Shown here in pieces: positions 54,401 through 63,690 of a DNA stretch of 64,000 nt (its first letter is position 1; every line of letters starts with the position of its first letter). The notes below the pieces were generated by a model. That model did no database searches. It worked only from the letters and a program-made list of their open reading frames with translations, and had not been told where the DNA came from. The position numbers were made by a program, and so were the translations under genes. The stretch comes from Paenacidovorax monticola (GTDB lineage Bacteria > Pseudomonadota > Gammaproteobacteria > Burkholderiales > Burkholderiaceae_C): NCBI RefSeq assembly GCF_014489595.1, contig NZ_CP060790.1:62001-126000 (forward strand), given 5' to 3'.

Positions 54401-56260
54401 ATGCCCGCCTACCGTTCCAAGACCTCCACCGCCGGCCGCAACATGGCCGGTGCCCGCTCGCTGTGGCGTGCCACCGGCATGAAGGACGACGACTTCAGCA
54501 AGCCCATCATCGCGGTGGTCAACTCGTTCACCCAGTTCGTGCCGGGCCATGTGCACCTGAAGGACCTGGGCCAGCTCGTGGCGCGCGAGATCGAGGCGGC
54601 GGGCGGTGTGGCCAAGGAGTTCAACACCATCGCCGTGGACGACGGCATCGCCATGGGACACGATGGCATGCTGTACTCGCTGCCCAGCCGCGACATCATC
54701 GCGGACTCAGTGGAGTACATGGTCAACGCGCACTGCGCCGACGCCATGGTCTGCATCTCCAACTGCGACAAGATCACGCCCGGCATGCTGATGGCCGCCA
54801 TGCGCCTGAACATTCCGGTGATCTTCGTCTCGGGTGGCCCCATGGAGGCCGGCAAGGTCAAGCTGGCCGTGCCCGGCACGTCCACCATCCAGTTCAAGAA
54901 GCTCGACCTGATCGACGCCATGGTGATGGCCGCCGACAGCAAGGTCAGCGATGCCGAGGTGGCCGAGGTGGAGCGCTCCGCCTGCCCCACCTGCGGTTCG
55001 TGCTCGGGCATGTTCACGGCCAACTCCATGAACTGCCTGACCGAGGCCCTGGGTCTGTCGCTGCCGGGCAATGGCACCGTGGTCGCCACGCACGCCGACC
55101 GCGAACAGCTCTTCAAGCGCGCCGGGCGGCGCATCGTCGAGCTGGCCAAGCAGTACTACGAACAGGACGACGCAGCGGTTCTGCCGCGCGCCGTGGGCTT
55201 CAAGGCCTTCGAGAACGCGATGACGCTGGACATCGCCATGGGCGGCTCCACCAACACCATCCTGCACCTGCTGGCGATCGCGCAGGAGGCCGGGATCGAC
55301 TTCGGCATGGCCGATATCGACCGCCTCTCGCGCACCGTGCCGCAGCTGTGCAAGGTGGCACCCAACACCAACAAGTACCACATCGAGGACGTGCACCGCG
55401 CCGGCGGCATCATGGCCATCCTGGGCGAGCTCGAGCGCGCCGGCAAGCTGCACACCGACGTGCCCACCGTGCACGCCAAGACCCTGGGCGATGCGCTGAA
55501 CCAGTGGGACATCACCCGCACCAGCGACGAGGCCGTGAAGACCTTCTACATGGCCGGCCCCGCGGGCATCCCCACCCAGGTGGCCTTCAGCCAGAGCACG
55601 CGCTGGCCCAGCCTGGACCTGGACCGCGCCGAGGGCTGCATCCGCTCGTACGACCATGCCTTCAGCAAGGAAGGCGGCCTGGCCGTGCTCACCGGCAACA
55701 TCGCCAAGGACGGCTGCGTGGTCAAGACCGCGGGCGTGGACGACTCCATCCTGGTGTTCGAGGGCCCGGCCCATGTGGTCGAGTCGCAGGACGAGGCCGT
55801 GGCCAACATCCTGGCCGACCAGGTCAAGGCCGGCGACGTGGTCGTCGTGCGCTACGAAGGCCCCAAGGGCGGCCCCGGCATGCAGGAAATGCTCTACCCC
55901 ACGAGCTACATCAAGTCCAAGGGCCTGGGCAAGGCCTGCGCGCTGCTGACCGACGGCCGCTTCTCGGGCGGCACCTCGGGCCTGTCGATCGGCCACTGCT
56001 CGCCCGAGGCGGCAGCCGGCGGCGCGATCGGCCTGGTGAAGAATGGCGACCGCATCCGCATCGACATCCCCAACCGCACCATCGACGTGCTGGTCAGCGA
56101 CGAGGAGCTGGCCAAGCGCCGCGAGGAGCAGAACGCCAAGGGCTGGAAGCCGGCCCAGCCGCGCCCACGCAAGGTGTCGGCGGCGCTCAAGGCCTACGCC
56201 AAGCTCGTGATGTCGGCCGACAAGGGAGCCGTGCGCGACCTGTCGCTGCTCGAAGACTGA
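54401..56260 (+). CDS. ilvD: dihydroxy-acid dehydratase
   Basis: 619 residues. Iron-sulfur enzyme of branched-chain amino acid synthesis, producing 2-keto acids from dihydroxy acids. Cluster and substrate cysteines are visible in [12 protein letters not shown] and [48 protein letters not shown] and the C-terminal [20 protein letters not shown] signature are typical. Length matches the family. Divergent LysR gene upstream; terminator follows. Confidence 0.95.
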   Translation: MPAYRSKTSTAGRNMAGARSLWRATGMKDDDFSKPIIAVVNSFTQFVPGHVHLKDLGQLVAREIEAAGGVAKEFNTIAVDDGIAMGHDGMLYSLPSRDIIADSVEYMVNAHCADAMVCISNCDKITPGMLMAAMRLNIPVIFVSGGPMEAGKVKLAVPGTSTIQFKKLDLIDAMVMAADSKVSDAEVAEVERSACPTCGSCSGMFTANSMNCLTEALGLSLPGNGTVVATHADREQLFKRAGRRIVELAKQYYEQDDAAVLPRAVGFKAFENAMTLDIAMGGSTNTILHLLAIAQEAGIDFGMADIDRLSRTVPQLCKVAPNTNKYHIEDVHRAGGIMAILGELERAGKLHTDVPTVHAKTLGDALNQWDITRTSDEAVKTFYMAGPAGIPTQVAFSQSTRWPSLDLDRAEGCIRSYDHAFSKEGGLAVLTGNIAKDGCVVKTAGVDDSILVFEGPAHVVESQDEAVANILADQVKAGDVVVVRYEGPKGGPGMQEMLYPTSYIKSKGLGKACALLTDGRFSGGTSGLSIGHCSPEAAAGGAIGLVKNGDRIRIDIPNRTIDVLVSDEELAKRREEQNAKGWKPAQPRPRKVSAALKAYAKLVMSADKGAVRDLSLLED

Positions 56261-56297
56261 CGCGGCCGGCGCTCTGTCGCCGGCCCTTCATGACAAG

Positions 56298-56327
56298 AGG
56301 CCGCACCCTTGAGGGGCGCGGCCTTTT
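56298..56327 (+). terminator. terminator of ilvD
   Basis: Stem AGGCCGC / GCGGCCT with an inner CCCT/AGGG pair, then T4. It is 38 bp after the stop. Confidence 0.7.
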
Positions 56328-56341
56328 GCTTGGGATGCTTC

Positions 56342-56381
56342 TTTTTTTATAGCTGCCAGCGCTTTCCCGGAAAGCGCCAGG
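56342..56381 (+). repeat. intergenic structured repeat, copy D
   Basis: T-run then ATAGC-N5-GCGCTT-N7-AAGCGCC. The left GCTAT arm is replaced by a T-run, but the second hairpin is perfect over 8 bp. Lies between ilvD and the ferritin gene. Confidence 0.55.
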
Positions 56382-56388
56382 ACCCGAT

Positions 56389-56868
56389 TCAAGTGGGATC
56401 GCCAGACGCCTGGGACTGCAGGTAGTTCTGCAGGCCGATCTTGTCGATCAGGCCGATCTGCTTTTCGAGCCAATAGGCATGGTCTTCCTCGGTGTCGCGC
56501 AGCTGCGCCAGCAGGATGTCGCGGCTCACGTAGTCGCGCTCGCTCTCGCACAGCGCGATGCCGCCTTGCAGCGCGGCGCGCACCTCGTACTCGGTGGCCA
56601 GGTCCTTGCGCAGCATCTCGGTCACCTCGGTGCCGGGCACGAACGCCTTGGGGCGCATGTCGGGCAGGCCGCCGAGCATGAGGATGCGGCGCAGCAGCGC
56701 GTCGGCGTGCTGGGTTTCCTCCTGCATCTCATGGTCCAGGCGCGCGTAGAGGCGCGTGAAGCCCTGGTCTTCGTAGATGCGCGAGTGGATGAAGTACTGG
56801 TCGCGCGCGGCCAGCTCGCCGCGCAGCAGGTCCTTGAGATAGTCGACGACCTGGGGATTCCCCTGCAT
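56389..56868 (-). CDS. bacterioferritin-family iron-storage protein lacking the haem-ligand Met
   Basis: 159 residues from ATG 56868 ([19 protein letters not shown]). Ferritin-like four-helix bundle. The di-iron ferroxidase ligands are kept: Glu18, Tyr25, Glu51, His54, a Glu near 93 and Glu/His in EEDHAYW. The residue aligned with Met52 of E. coli bacterioferritin, which binds haem between subunits, is Thr52 (EETQHAD for EMKHAD). So it is likely haem-free, or it pairs with another subunit that supplies Met. The name bfr is not assigned for this reason. Function: iron storage and detoxification. Confidence 0.88.
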   Translation of the reverse strand: MQGNPQVVDYLKDLLRGELAARDQYFIHSRIYEDQGFTRLYARLDHEMQEETQHADALLRRILMLGGLPDMRPKAFVPGTEVTEMLRKDLATEYEVRAALQGGIALCESERDYVSRDILLAQLRDTEEDHAYWLEKQIGLIDKIGLQNYLQSQASGDPT

Positions 56869-57044
56869 GGTGTTTTCCTTTTCTTCTCGATGCGAGGAGT
56901 ATCGCGCCAATGGGCACGCGGCGGCCCAATGACCCCGGTGCGGCGCTCTGCATGCGCACGGGCATCAGAAGCGTTCGCATTGGCGGGGGCATTCGCCAGG
57001 GCCTTGCGGCCGTGCACAGGCCCGCAGGCACAATACCGGCCACC

Positions 57045-57867
57045 ATGCTGATGTACCCGCAAATCGATCCGGTGGCCCTGCAACTCGGGCCTGTCGCCAT
57101 CCACTGGTATGGGCTGACCTACCTGGCCGCGTTCGGCCTGTTCCTGCTGCTGGGCTGGCAGCGGCTGCGCCATGAGCCCTTCTCTTCGATCACCGGGCCC
57201 GGCGCCTGGTCGAGGAAGGATGTGGAGGACATCCTTTTCCTGGGCGTCATGGGCGTGATCGTGGGGGGCGCATGGGCTACTGCCTGTTCTACAAGCCGGG
57301 CTACTACCTCACGCACCCGCTGGAGATCTTTGCGGTGTGGCAGGGCGGCATGAGCTTCCATGGGGGCTCATCGGGGTGATCGTCTCCATGCTCTGGTTCG
57401 CGCGCTCGCGCCAGCGGCCCTGGCTGCAGGTGGCCGACTTTGTGGCGCCCTGCGTGCCCACGGGGCTGGCGGCTGGGCGCGTGGGCAACTTCATCAACGG
57501 CGAGCTGTGGGGGCGCTTTGCCAGCCCCGACCTGCCCTGGGGCATGGTGTTTCCGCAGAGCGGCTCGCTGCTGCCGCGCCACCCGTCGCAGGTGTACCAG
57601 TTCCTGCTCGAAGGGCTGCTGCTGTTCGTGCTGCTGTGGCTCTATGCGCGGCGCGAGCGCCGCCAGGGTGAGGTGGCGGCCGCCTTCCTCGTCGGCTATG
57701 GCGTGTTGCGCTTCACAGCCGAGTATTTCCGTGAGCCCGACAGCTTCCTGGGCCTGCTGTCGCTGGGCATGAGCATGGGGCAGTGGCTGTGCGTGCCCAT
57801 GATGCTGGGTGGCGTGGGGCTGTGGGTGTGGGCGCGGCGCCAGCCGCAGGCCGTGCCGCAGAGATAG
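57045..57867 (+). CDS. lgt: prolipoprotein diacylglyceryl transferase, with two frameshifts
   Basis: About 274 residues when repaired. Adds a diacylglyceryl group to the lipobox Cys of prolipoproteins. Start [27 protein letters not shown] at ATG 57045. Two bases are missing: one in the G run at 57263-57268, joining VGG to (R/L)[13 protein letters not shown], and one at 57362-57366, restoring MSFHGGLIGVI. The later part has [14 protein letters not shown] and the C-terminal HPSQVYQ and RRQGEV. lgt is essential in Gram-negatives, so sequence error is the likely cause. Confidence 0.85.
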
Positions 57868-58171
57868 GCCAATATTCGGCTTTGGCGTCCGCCAGAAAAG
57901 CGCTGAACGCTATTTTTTTGATAGCTAAAGAGGGGCGCATCGGGTCACCGGTGCGCCCCTTTGTGTTGCGTGCGCGCCGCAGAAAGGAGCGCAAGGGGGC
58001 GGGGGCTGGCGCAAACCGGACATACTTCTCATAATTACCAAAAATTACGGACGATGCCGCAACATGGACAGCGTTTGTGGAATTTTTGAGGAAAGATAGA
58101 AACCGATGTGGCGCTAGCCAGTGGCGGGCGCACCCTTGCAAACGATCCGACACCACCCTGGTTCAACGCCC
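57868..58171. other. 304-bp gap upstream of the malonate cluster
   Basis: Holds repeat copy E (57881-57926) and an IR TAATT-N6-AATTA at 58032-58047, a candidate site for the GntR regulator. A GTG at 58121 in frame with the regulator is an alternative start. No other gene was seen. Confidence 0.45.
57881..57926 (-). repeat. intergenic structured repeat, copy E
   Basis: In its own orientation GCTAT-N7-ATAGC-N5-GCGC, with the first hairpin perfect and the second degenerate. Follows lgt. Confidence 0.6.
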
Positions 58172-58840
58172 ATGCGCCCCGTGGCCCATTCCCTGCACGA
58201 CGAAGCCGCCGCCCGGCTGCGCGAGGCGATCTTCGCGGGCACGCTGGCGCCGGGCAGCTTCCTGGACGAGGCGGCGCTGTGCGAGCGGCTGGCCATCTCG
58301 CGCACGCCGCTGCGCGAGGCGCTCAAGGTGTTGGTGGCCGAGGGCCTGCTGCGCCACGAGCCGCGCCGCGGCTGCTTCGTGACCGAGGTCACCGAGCGCG
58401 ACCTGGACGAGATCTTTCCCGTGATCGCGCTGCTCGAAGGGCGTGCGGCCTACGAGGCCACCTGCCGCGCGGGCGCGGCCGACATCGCGGCGCTCGAAGT
58501 CCTGCACGAGCGCCTGTGCCAGCACGCGGCCGACGGCGCCATCGCGGCCTATTACGAAGCCAACCGTGCCATCCACGAGGCCTTCATCACCCTGGCCGAC
58601 AACCGCTGGCTGGCCCAGGTGATCGGCGACCTGCGCAAGATCCTGCTGCTCGCGCGCCTGCAGCAGCTGCGCGCGCCGGGCCGCCTGGAACACAGCCTGG
58701 CCGAGCACATGGCCCTGTTCGCGGCGCTCAAGCGCCGGGACCCCGAGGCCGCCGAGTCCGCCATGCGCGACCACCTCCTGCGCCAGCGCGATGCGCTGCG
58801 CGATATTGCCCGTAACCTTCAATCCCGGATCGCACCATGA
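58172..58840 (+). CDS. GntR-family (FCD) transcriptional regulator of malonate genes
   Basis: 222 residues from ATG 58172. N-terminal winged helix (FLDEAALCERLAISRTPLREALKVLVAEGLLRHEPRRGCFV, about 28-72) and an FCD ligand domain (IFPVIALLEGRAAYEATC, HEAFITLADNRWL). The stop overlaps the next start as ATGA (58837-58840), so it is co-translated with the decarboxylase. By context it is MatR-like and probably responds to malonate or malonyl-CoA; that is inference. Confidence 0.8.
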   Translation: MRPVAHSLHDEAAARLREAIFAGTLAPGSFLDEAALCERLAISRTPLREALKVLVAEGLLRHEPRRGCFVTEVTERDLDEIFPVIALLEGRAAYEATCRAGAADIAALEVLHERLCQHAADGAIAAYYEANRAIHEAFITLADNRWLAQVIGDLRKILLLARLQQLRAPGRLEHSLAEHMALFAALKRRDPEAAESAMRDHLLRQRDALRDIARNLQSRIAP

Positions 58841-60285
58841 ACGCCGCCTCAGCCTGGATTTCCCGCAGCGTCTCGCGCCTGCGCGCGCCCGCCAAAGCAA
58901 CCAAGGACGCTGCCGAGGGCGCCGCCGCCAAGCCCGATGCGCCGCGCACCACGCACGAGCGGCTGCAGGCCACGCTGCGCCGCAGCGGCGAAGCCCTGTC
59001 GCCCCGCGTGCTGCGCCGCCTGCTGGCCGACCTGCAGGCCGTGGCCGCGCCGCAGGTGAGCGAACTGGAGGGCGGGCGCAGCGCCCAGGCCGTGATCGAC
59101 TGGTACGCCTCGGCCGAGCCCGAGGAGCGGCGCGACCTGTGGCTGCTGATGTGCGAGCAGTTCACCCCGGACGCCGCGCGCATCAAGACCGCGCGCCAGC
59201 GCTACGAGGCGGCCACCGGCACGGCCGACGAGGGGCAGGCCGAGATCGGGCTGCGCCGCGCGCTGGTGTCGCCGCGCACGCGGCTGCTGCAGCGCTTCGC
59301 GGTGCCCGCGGGCGGCATGCGCTTCCTGGTGGACATGCGTGCCGAACTGCTGCCGCTGCTCAAGGGCGACAAGCGCCTGCTGCCGCTGGACGCCGAACTG
59401 GAGCACCTGTTCTCCACCTGGTTCGACGTGGCCTTCCTGGAGCTGCGCCGCCTGTCGTGGGATTCGCCCGCCTCGCTGATCGAGAAGCTCATCAAGTACG
59501 AGGCCGTGCACGACATCCGCAGCTGGGCCGACCTGAAGAACCGCCTGGACAGCGACCGGCGCTGCTACGGCTTCTTCCACCCCAGCCTGCCCAACGAGCC
59601 GCTGATCTTCGTGGAGGTGGCGCTGGTGGACCGCATCTCGGCCAGCATCACGCCGCTGCTCGACGAGGCCGCCGCGCCGGCCGACCTGTCCAAGGCCACC
59701 ACCGCGATCTTCTACTCCATCAGCAACACCCAGACGGGCCTGCGCGGCGTGAGCTTCGGCAATTCGCTCATCAAGCACGTGGTGGAAACGCTGATGGCCG
59801 AATTCCCGCGCCTGCGCACCTTCGCCACGCTGTCGCCCATCCCGGGCTTCCGCTCGTGGCTGGCCAAGCATGCCGGCACGGTGCTCGACAAGCTGGACGA
59901 CAAGCGCCGCGCCGAGCTGGGCCGCGCCGTCGGCTTCGAACCGCCGCAGGCCGCCCATCTGCTGGGCGCGGCCGACAAGGCGCTGGAGCTCGACGCCAAG
60001 TCGCCCGTGCGCCAGGTGCTGCTGCAGTGCGCGGCCCACTACCTGGGGCGCGAACTGCAGGAGGGCAAGCCCGTGGACCCGGTGGCGCGCTTCCACCTGG
60101 GCAACGGCGCGCGCGTGGAGCGGCTCAACTGGGCGGGCGACCCCTCCAACAAGGGGCTCAAGCAGTCCTTCGGCCTGATGGTGAACTACCTCTACGATCT
60201 CAAGCGCATCGACAAGCACCGCACCCAGCTGGCGCAGGGCAAGGTGCCTGTGTCGAGCGAGATCGACGGCCTGTGCCCCGATTGA
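58837..60285 (+). CDS. matA: malonyl-CoA decarboxylase
   Basis: 482 residues. Decarboxylates malonyl-CoA to acetyl-CoA. The MCD family pattern is clear: CYGFFHPSLPNEPLIFVEVALV, a loop ATTAIFYSISNTQTGLRGVSFGNSLIKHVV, LRTFATLSPIPGFRSWLAKH, and NGARVERLNW with VNYLYDLKRIDKHR near the end. Length fits the family (about 420-480). Coupled to the GntR gene. The symbol rests on the malonate context. Confidence 0.88.
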   Translation: MNAASAWISRSVSRLRAPAKATKDAAEGAAAKPDAPRTTHERLQATLRRSGEALSPRVLRRLLADLQAVAAPQVSELEGGRSAQAVIDWYASAEPEERRDLWLLMCEQFTPDAARIKTARQRYEAATGTADEGQAEIGLRRALVSPRTRLLQRFAVPAGGMRFLVDMRAELLPLLKGDKRLLPLDAELEHLFSTWFDVAFLELRRLSWDSPASLIEKLIKYEAVHDIRSWADLKNRLDSDRRCYGFFHPSLPNEPLIFVEVALVDRISASITPLLDEAAAPADLSKATTAIFYSISNTQTGLRGVSFGNSLIKHVVETLMAEFPRLRTFATLSPIPGFRSWLAKHAGTVLDKLDDKRRAELGRAVGFEPPQAAHLLGAADKALELDAKSPVRQVLLQCAAHYLGRELQEGKPVDPVARFHLGNGARVERLNWAGDPSNKGLKQSFGLMVNYLYDLKRIDKHRTQLAQGKVPVSSEIDGLCPD

Positions 60286-60334
60286 AAGCGGCCTTTTTCG
60301 TGATTTCCATTTCAACAACGACAGGAGACGAGGA

Positions 60335-61333
60335 ATGAAAGACAAGCAGATCCACCGGCGCGAGGTGCTGCGCGCCGCCACCGCCACGGGGCTGGCCCTG
60401 GCGGCGCCCTGGGCCTGGGCGCAAGGGCAGGGCGCCTGGCCCGCCAAGCCCGTGAACCTGGTGGTGCCCTTCCCCGCGGGCGGCGGCACCGACACGTTCG
60501 CGCGTCCGTTCTCGGCGCAGTTCGCCAAGACCACGGGCAAGACGCTGGTGATCGACAACCGGGGCGGCGCGGGCGGCAACGTGGGCGCGAGCTTTGCCGC
60601 CAAGCAGCACCCCGACGGATACACGCTGTTCATGGGCGGGGCGCACCACGTGATCGCGCCGTCCGTCTACCCCAAGCTGGACTACGACCTGGAGAAGGAC
60701 TTTGTCCCCTTGGCCCTGCTCGCCAGCGTGCCCCAGGTGCTGGTGGTCAATCCCAAGAACATGCCGGTGAAGGATTTCCGCGAGTTCCTGAGCCTAGTGC
60801 GTGCCAACCCCGCCAAGTACAACTACGGCTCGGCGGGCTCGGGCAGTTCGCACCACCTTGCGGGCGAGCTGTTCAAGATCCAGTCCAAGACCTTCATCAC
60901 CCACATTCCCTACCGCGGCGCGGGCCCTGCGCTGGCCGACCTGGTGGGCGGCCAGGTGGACATGATGTTCGACGGCCTGGGCTCGTCCGCGGGCTATATC
61001 CGCAATGGCCGCATCAAGGCGCTGATGGTGGCGGGCAGCAAGCGCAACCCGGCCTTCCCCGACGTGCCCTGTGCCGCCGAAGTGGGCCTGCCCGACTACA
61101 CCGTCACCACCTGGTACGGCCTGTGGGCGCCCAAGGGCACGCCGGCCGATGTGCAGGCCCGTGTGGTGGAAGAGGTGCGCAAGATCGGCGCGGCGGACGA
61201 AGTCAAGGCCATCTGGGCCAACAACGGCGCCGAATACGGCACGCTGAGCCCGCAGGACTTTGGCAAGCTGGTCAGCAGCGAGATCAAGCGCTGGGCGCAG
61301 GTGGTGAAGGCCTCCGGGGTCAAGTTGGAGTGA
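60335..61333 (+). CDS. Bug/TctC-family periplasmic solute-binding protein
   Basis: 332 residues. The signal peptide MKDKQIHRREVLRAA resembles a twin-arginine signal and ends near WAQG (about 30). The mature protein has the Bug family start KPVNLVVPFPAGGGTDTFARPFSAQF, and VIDNRGGAGGNVGASFAAKQHPDGYT. Such proteins bind carboxylates. Next to malonate genes it may bind malonate. TctA/TctB membrane partners are not in the window, so the translocator must be elsewhere or shared. Confidence 0.85.
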   Translation: MKDKQIHRREVLRAATATGLALAAPWAWAQGQGAWPAKPVNLVVPFPAGGGTDTFARPFSAQFAKTTGKTLVIDNRGGAGGNVGASFAAKQHPDGYTLFMGGAHHVIAPSVYPKLDYDLEKDFVPLALLASVPQVLVVNPKNMPVKDFREFLSLVRANPAKYNYGSAGSGSSHHLAGELFKIQSKTFITHIPYRGAGPALADLVGGQVDMMFDGLGSSAGYIRNGRIKALMVAGSKRNPAFPDVPCAAEVGLPDYTVTTWYGLWAPKGTPADVQARVVEEVRKIGAADEVKAIWANNGAEYGTLSPQDFGKLVSSEIKRWAQVVKASGVKLE

Positions 61334-61339
61334 TGAAGC

Positions 61340-62110
61340 ATGTCGGGTGAAGTGACGGCCGCCGTGGGTGAGCGCGGCATCGTGCGCGTGGTGCTGCGCC
61401 ACGAGGGGCGGCTCAATGCCATGTCGCGCGCCATGTGGCGCCAGCTGCGTTCGGTGTTCGAGGACATACAGCGCAGTGCCGATGCGCGCTGCGTGCTCAT
61501 CGAAGGGGAGGGCGGAGCGTTCTGCGCGGGGGGCGACATCTCCGAATACCCGGCCTTCCGCTTCGACCCTGCGCAACTGCGCGACTTCCACGAGAACGAC
61601 GTCTGGGGCGGCCTGGCGGCCATGCTGGCGTGCGACGTGCCCATCGTCGCGCGCATCGCGGGCGCCTGCATGGGCGCGGGCGTGGAGATCGCGAGCTGCT
61701 GCGACATCCGCGTGGCCGCCGCCACGGCCCGCTTCGGCGCGCCCATCGCCAAGCTCGGCTTTCCGATGGCGCCGCGCGAGGCACGGCTCGTCGCGGGGGC
61801 CGTGGGCGCGCTCACCGCGCGCCAGATGCTGCTGGAGGCCGCGACCTTCGGCGCGCACGACATGCTGGCACGCGGCTTTCTGAGCCGCGTGGTCGAGCCC
61901 GACCTGCTGGACGCCGACACCCAGGGCACGGCGCTGCGCATCGCGGCGCTGGCCCCCGGCGCGGCCCGCCTGAACAAGCAGACGCTGCGGGCCCTGGGCC
62001 CCGGCGACGGCGCGGCCTTGGGCCTCGCCGACCCCTATGCGTATGCCGACAGCGCGGAGCACCGCGAGGGCATCGCCGCATTCCTGGCCAAACGTTCCCC
62101 CATCTTCTGA
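61340..62110 (+). CDS. enoyl-CoA hydratase/isomerase-family protein
   Basis: 256 residues. Crotonase fold: oxyanion-hole segment EGEGGAFCAGGDISEY (about 55-70) and second segment RIAGACMGAGVEIASCCDIRVA. The catalytic Glu of some hydratases is not clear, so the reaction may differ (for example isomerase or hydrolase). Located between the transport protein and MatB. Its role in malonate use is not known. Confidence 0.8.
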   Translation: MSGEVTAAVGERGIVRVVLRHEGRLNAMSRAMWRQLRSVFEDIQRSADARCVLIEGEGGAFCAGGDISEYPAFRFDPAQLRDFHENDVWGGLAAMLACDVPIVARIAGACMGAGVEIASCCDIRVAAATARFGAPIAKLGFPMAPREARLVAGAVGALTARQMLLEAATFGAHDMLARGFLSRVVEPDLLDADTQGTALRIAALAPGAARLNKQTLRALGPGDGAALGLADPYAYADSAEHREGIAAFLAKRSPIF

Positions 62111-62117
62111 GACCACC

Positions 62118-63671
62118 ATGAGCTCCCAAAACCTCTTTGCCGCGCTGCGTGCCGCCTTTCCCGCCGACCTGGACGAGATCGCCGTCGAGGCCGTGTCGCC
62201 CCAGGGCGAGCCGCTCCTCTACACCTGGCGCGACCTGGACCGCGCCAGCGCCCGCATCGCCAACCTGCTCGCCTCGCTGAAGCTGCCGGGCGGCAGCCGC
62301 ATTGCGGTGCAGGTCGAGAAGTCGGTCGAGGCCATGATCCTGTACCTCGCCACGCTGCGCGCGGGCTACGTGTTCCTGCCGCTCAACACGGCCTACCAGA
62401 GCGCCGAGATCGAGTACTTCATCGGCAACGCCGAACCCGCCGTGGTCGTGTGCACGCCGGCCAACTTCGGCTGGGTGTCGAAGATCGCCTTCACCGCGGG
62501 CACGCAGCATGTGTTCACGCTGGGCGACGACCGCACGGGCAGCCTGCTCGAGCGGGCCACCCACCATGGCGACGTGCACCAGCCCGTGGCCAGAACGGCC
62601 GACGATCTGGCCGCCATCCTCTACACCAGCGGCACCACGGGCCGCAGCAAGGGGGCCATGCTCACGCACGGCAACCTGCTGTCCAACGCCGAGATGCTCA
62701 AGGACTACTGGGGCTGGCAGAAGGGCGACGTGCTCATCCACGCGCTGCCGATCTTCCACGTGCACGGCCTGTTCGTGGCCATCCACGGCGCGCTCATCAA
62801 CGGCAGCAAAATGATCTGGATGGCCAGGTTCGATCCCAAGGCCGTGCTGGCCGCCATGCCGCGCGCCACCGTGTTCATGGGCGTGCCCACGCTCTATGTG
62901 CGCCTGCTGGCCGAGCCGGGGCTCACCCGGGCCGCGGCGAGCCACATGCGCCTGTTCATCGCGGGCTCGGCGCCGCTGCTCATCGAGACCTTCAAGGAGT
63001 GGCAGGAGCGCACGGGCCACACCATCCTCGAACGCTACGGCATGAGCGAGACCATCATGCTCACGTCCAACCCCTACCGCGCGGACGCCCGCCATGGCGG
63101 GCAGGACGAGCGCCGCGGCGGCACGGTGGGCTTTCCCCTGCCGGGCGTGGGCCTGCGCGTGGTCGATGACGCGGGCAAGGCACTGCCCGTGGGCGATATC
63201 GGCAACATCCAGGTCAAGGGCCCCAACGTGTTCAAGGGCTACTGGCGCATGCCCGAGAAGACCCAGGAGGAGTTCAGCGCCGATGGCTGGTTCAAGACCG
63301 GCGACGTGGGCAAGGTGGATGAGCGCGGCTACGTGAGCATCGTGGGCCGCAGCAAGGACCTGATCATCAGCGGCGGCTACAACGTGTACCCCGCCGAGAT
63401 CGAGGGCTACATCAACGAGATGCCCGGCGTGGCCGAGAGCGCGCTGGTGGGCGTGCCGCATCCCGACTTCGGCGAGGTGGGCGTGGCCGTGGTGATCGCC
63501 AAGCCCGGCGCGCAGCTCGACGGCGACGCGATCATCGCCACGCTCAAGGGCCAGCTCGCCAACTTCAAGATCCCCAAGCGCTGCTTCGTCACCACCGAGC
63601 TGCCGCGCAACACCATGGGCAAGGTGCAGAAGAACCTGCTGCGCGAGCAGCACAAGGGGCTGTTCGCCTGA
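62118..63671 (+). CDS. matB: malonyl-CoA synthetase (malonate-CoA ligase)
   Basis: 517 residues from ATG 62118. Activates malonate with ATP and CoA. Motifs: LYTSGTTGRSKGAMLTHGNL (P-loop), ERYGMSETIMLTSNPY, GWFKTGDVGKVDERGYVSIVGRSKD (adenylate-binding and hinge) and the C-terminal catalytic Lys in NTMGKVQKNLLRE. The MSETIMLTSNPY signature and the order match MatB better than general acyl-CoA ligases. The product is the substrate of the decarboxylase in the same cluster. Confidence 0.85.
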   Translation: MSSQNLFAALRAAFPADLDEIAVEAVSPQGEPLLYTWRDLDRASARIANLLASLKLPGGSRIAVQVEKSVEAMILYLATLRAGYVFLPLNTAYQSAEIEYFIGNAEPAVVVCTPANFGWVSKIAFTAGTQHVFTLGDDRTGSLLERATHHGDVHQPVARTADDLAAILYTSGTTGRSKGAMLTHGNLLSNAEMLKDYWGWQKGDVLIHALPIFHVHGLFVAIHGALINGSKMIWMARFDPKAVLAAMPRATVFMGVPTLYVRLLAEPGLTRAAASHMRLFIAGSAPLLIETFKEWQERTGHTILERYGMSETIMLTSNPYRADARHGGQDERRGGTVGFPLPGVGLRVVDDAGKALPVGDIGNIQVKGPNVFKGYWRMPEKTQEEFSADGWFKTGDVGKVDERGYVSIVGRSKDLIISGGYNVYPAEIEGYINEMPGVAESALVGVPHPDFGEVGVAVVIAKPGAQLDGDAIIATLKGQLANFKIPKRCFVTTELPRNTMGKVQKNLLREQHKGLFA

Positions 63672-63690
63672 GCGGGCATCCGCGCTGCAC

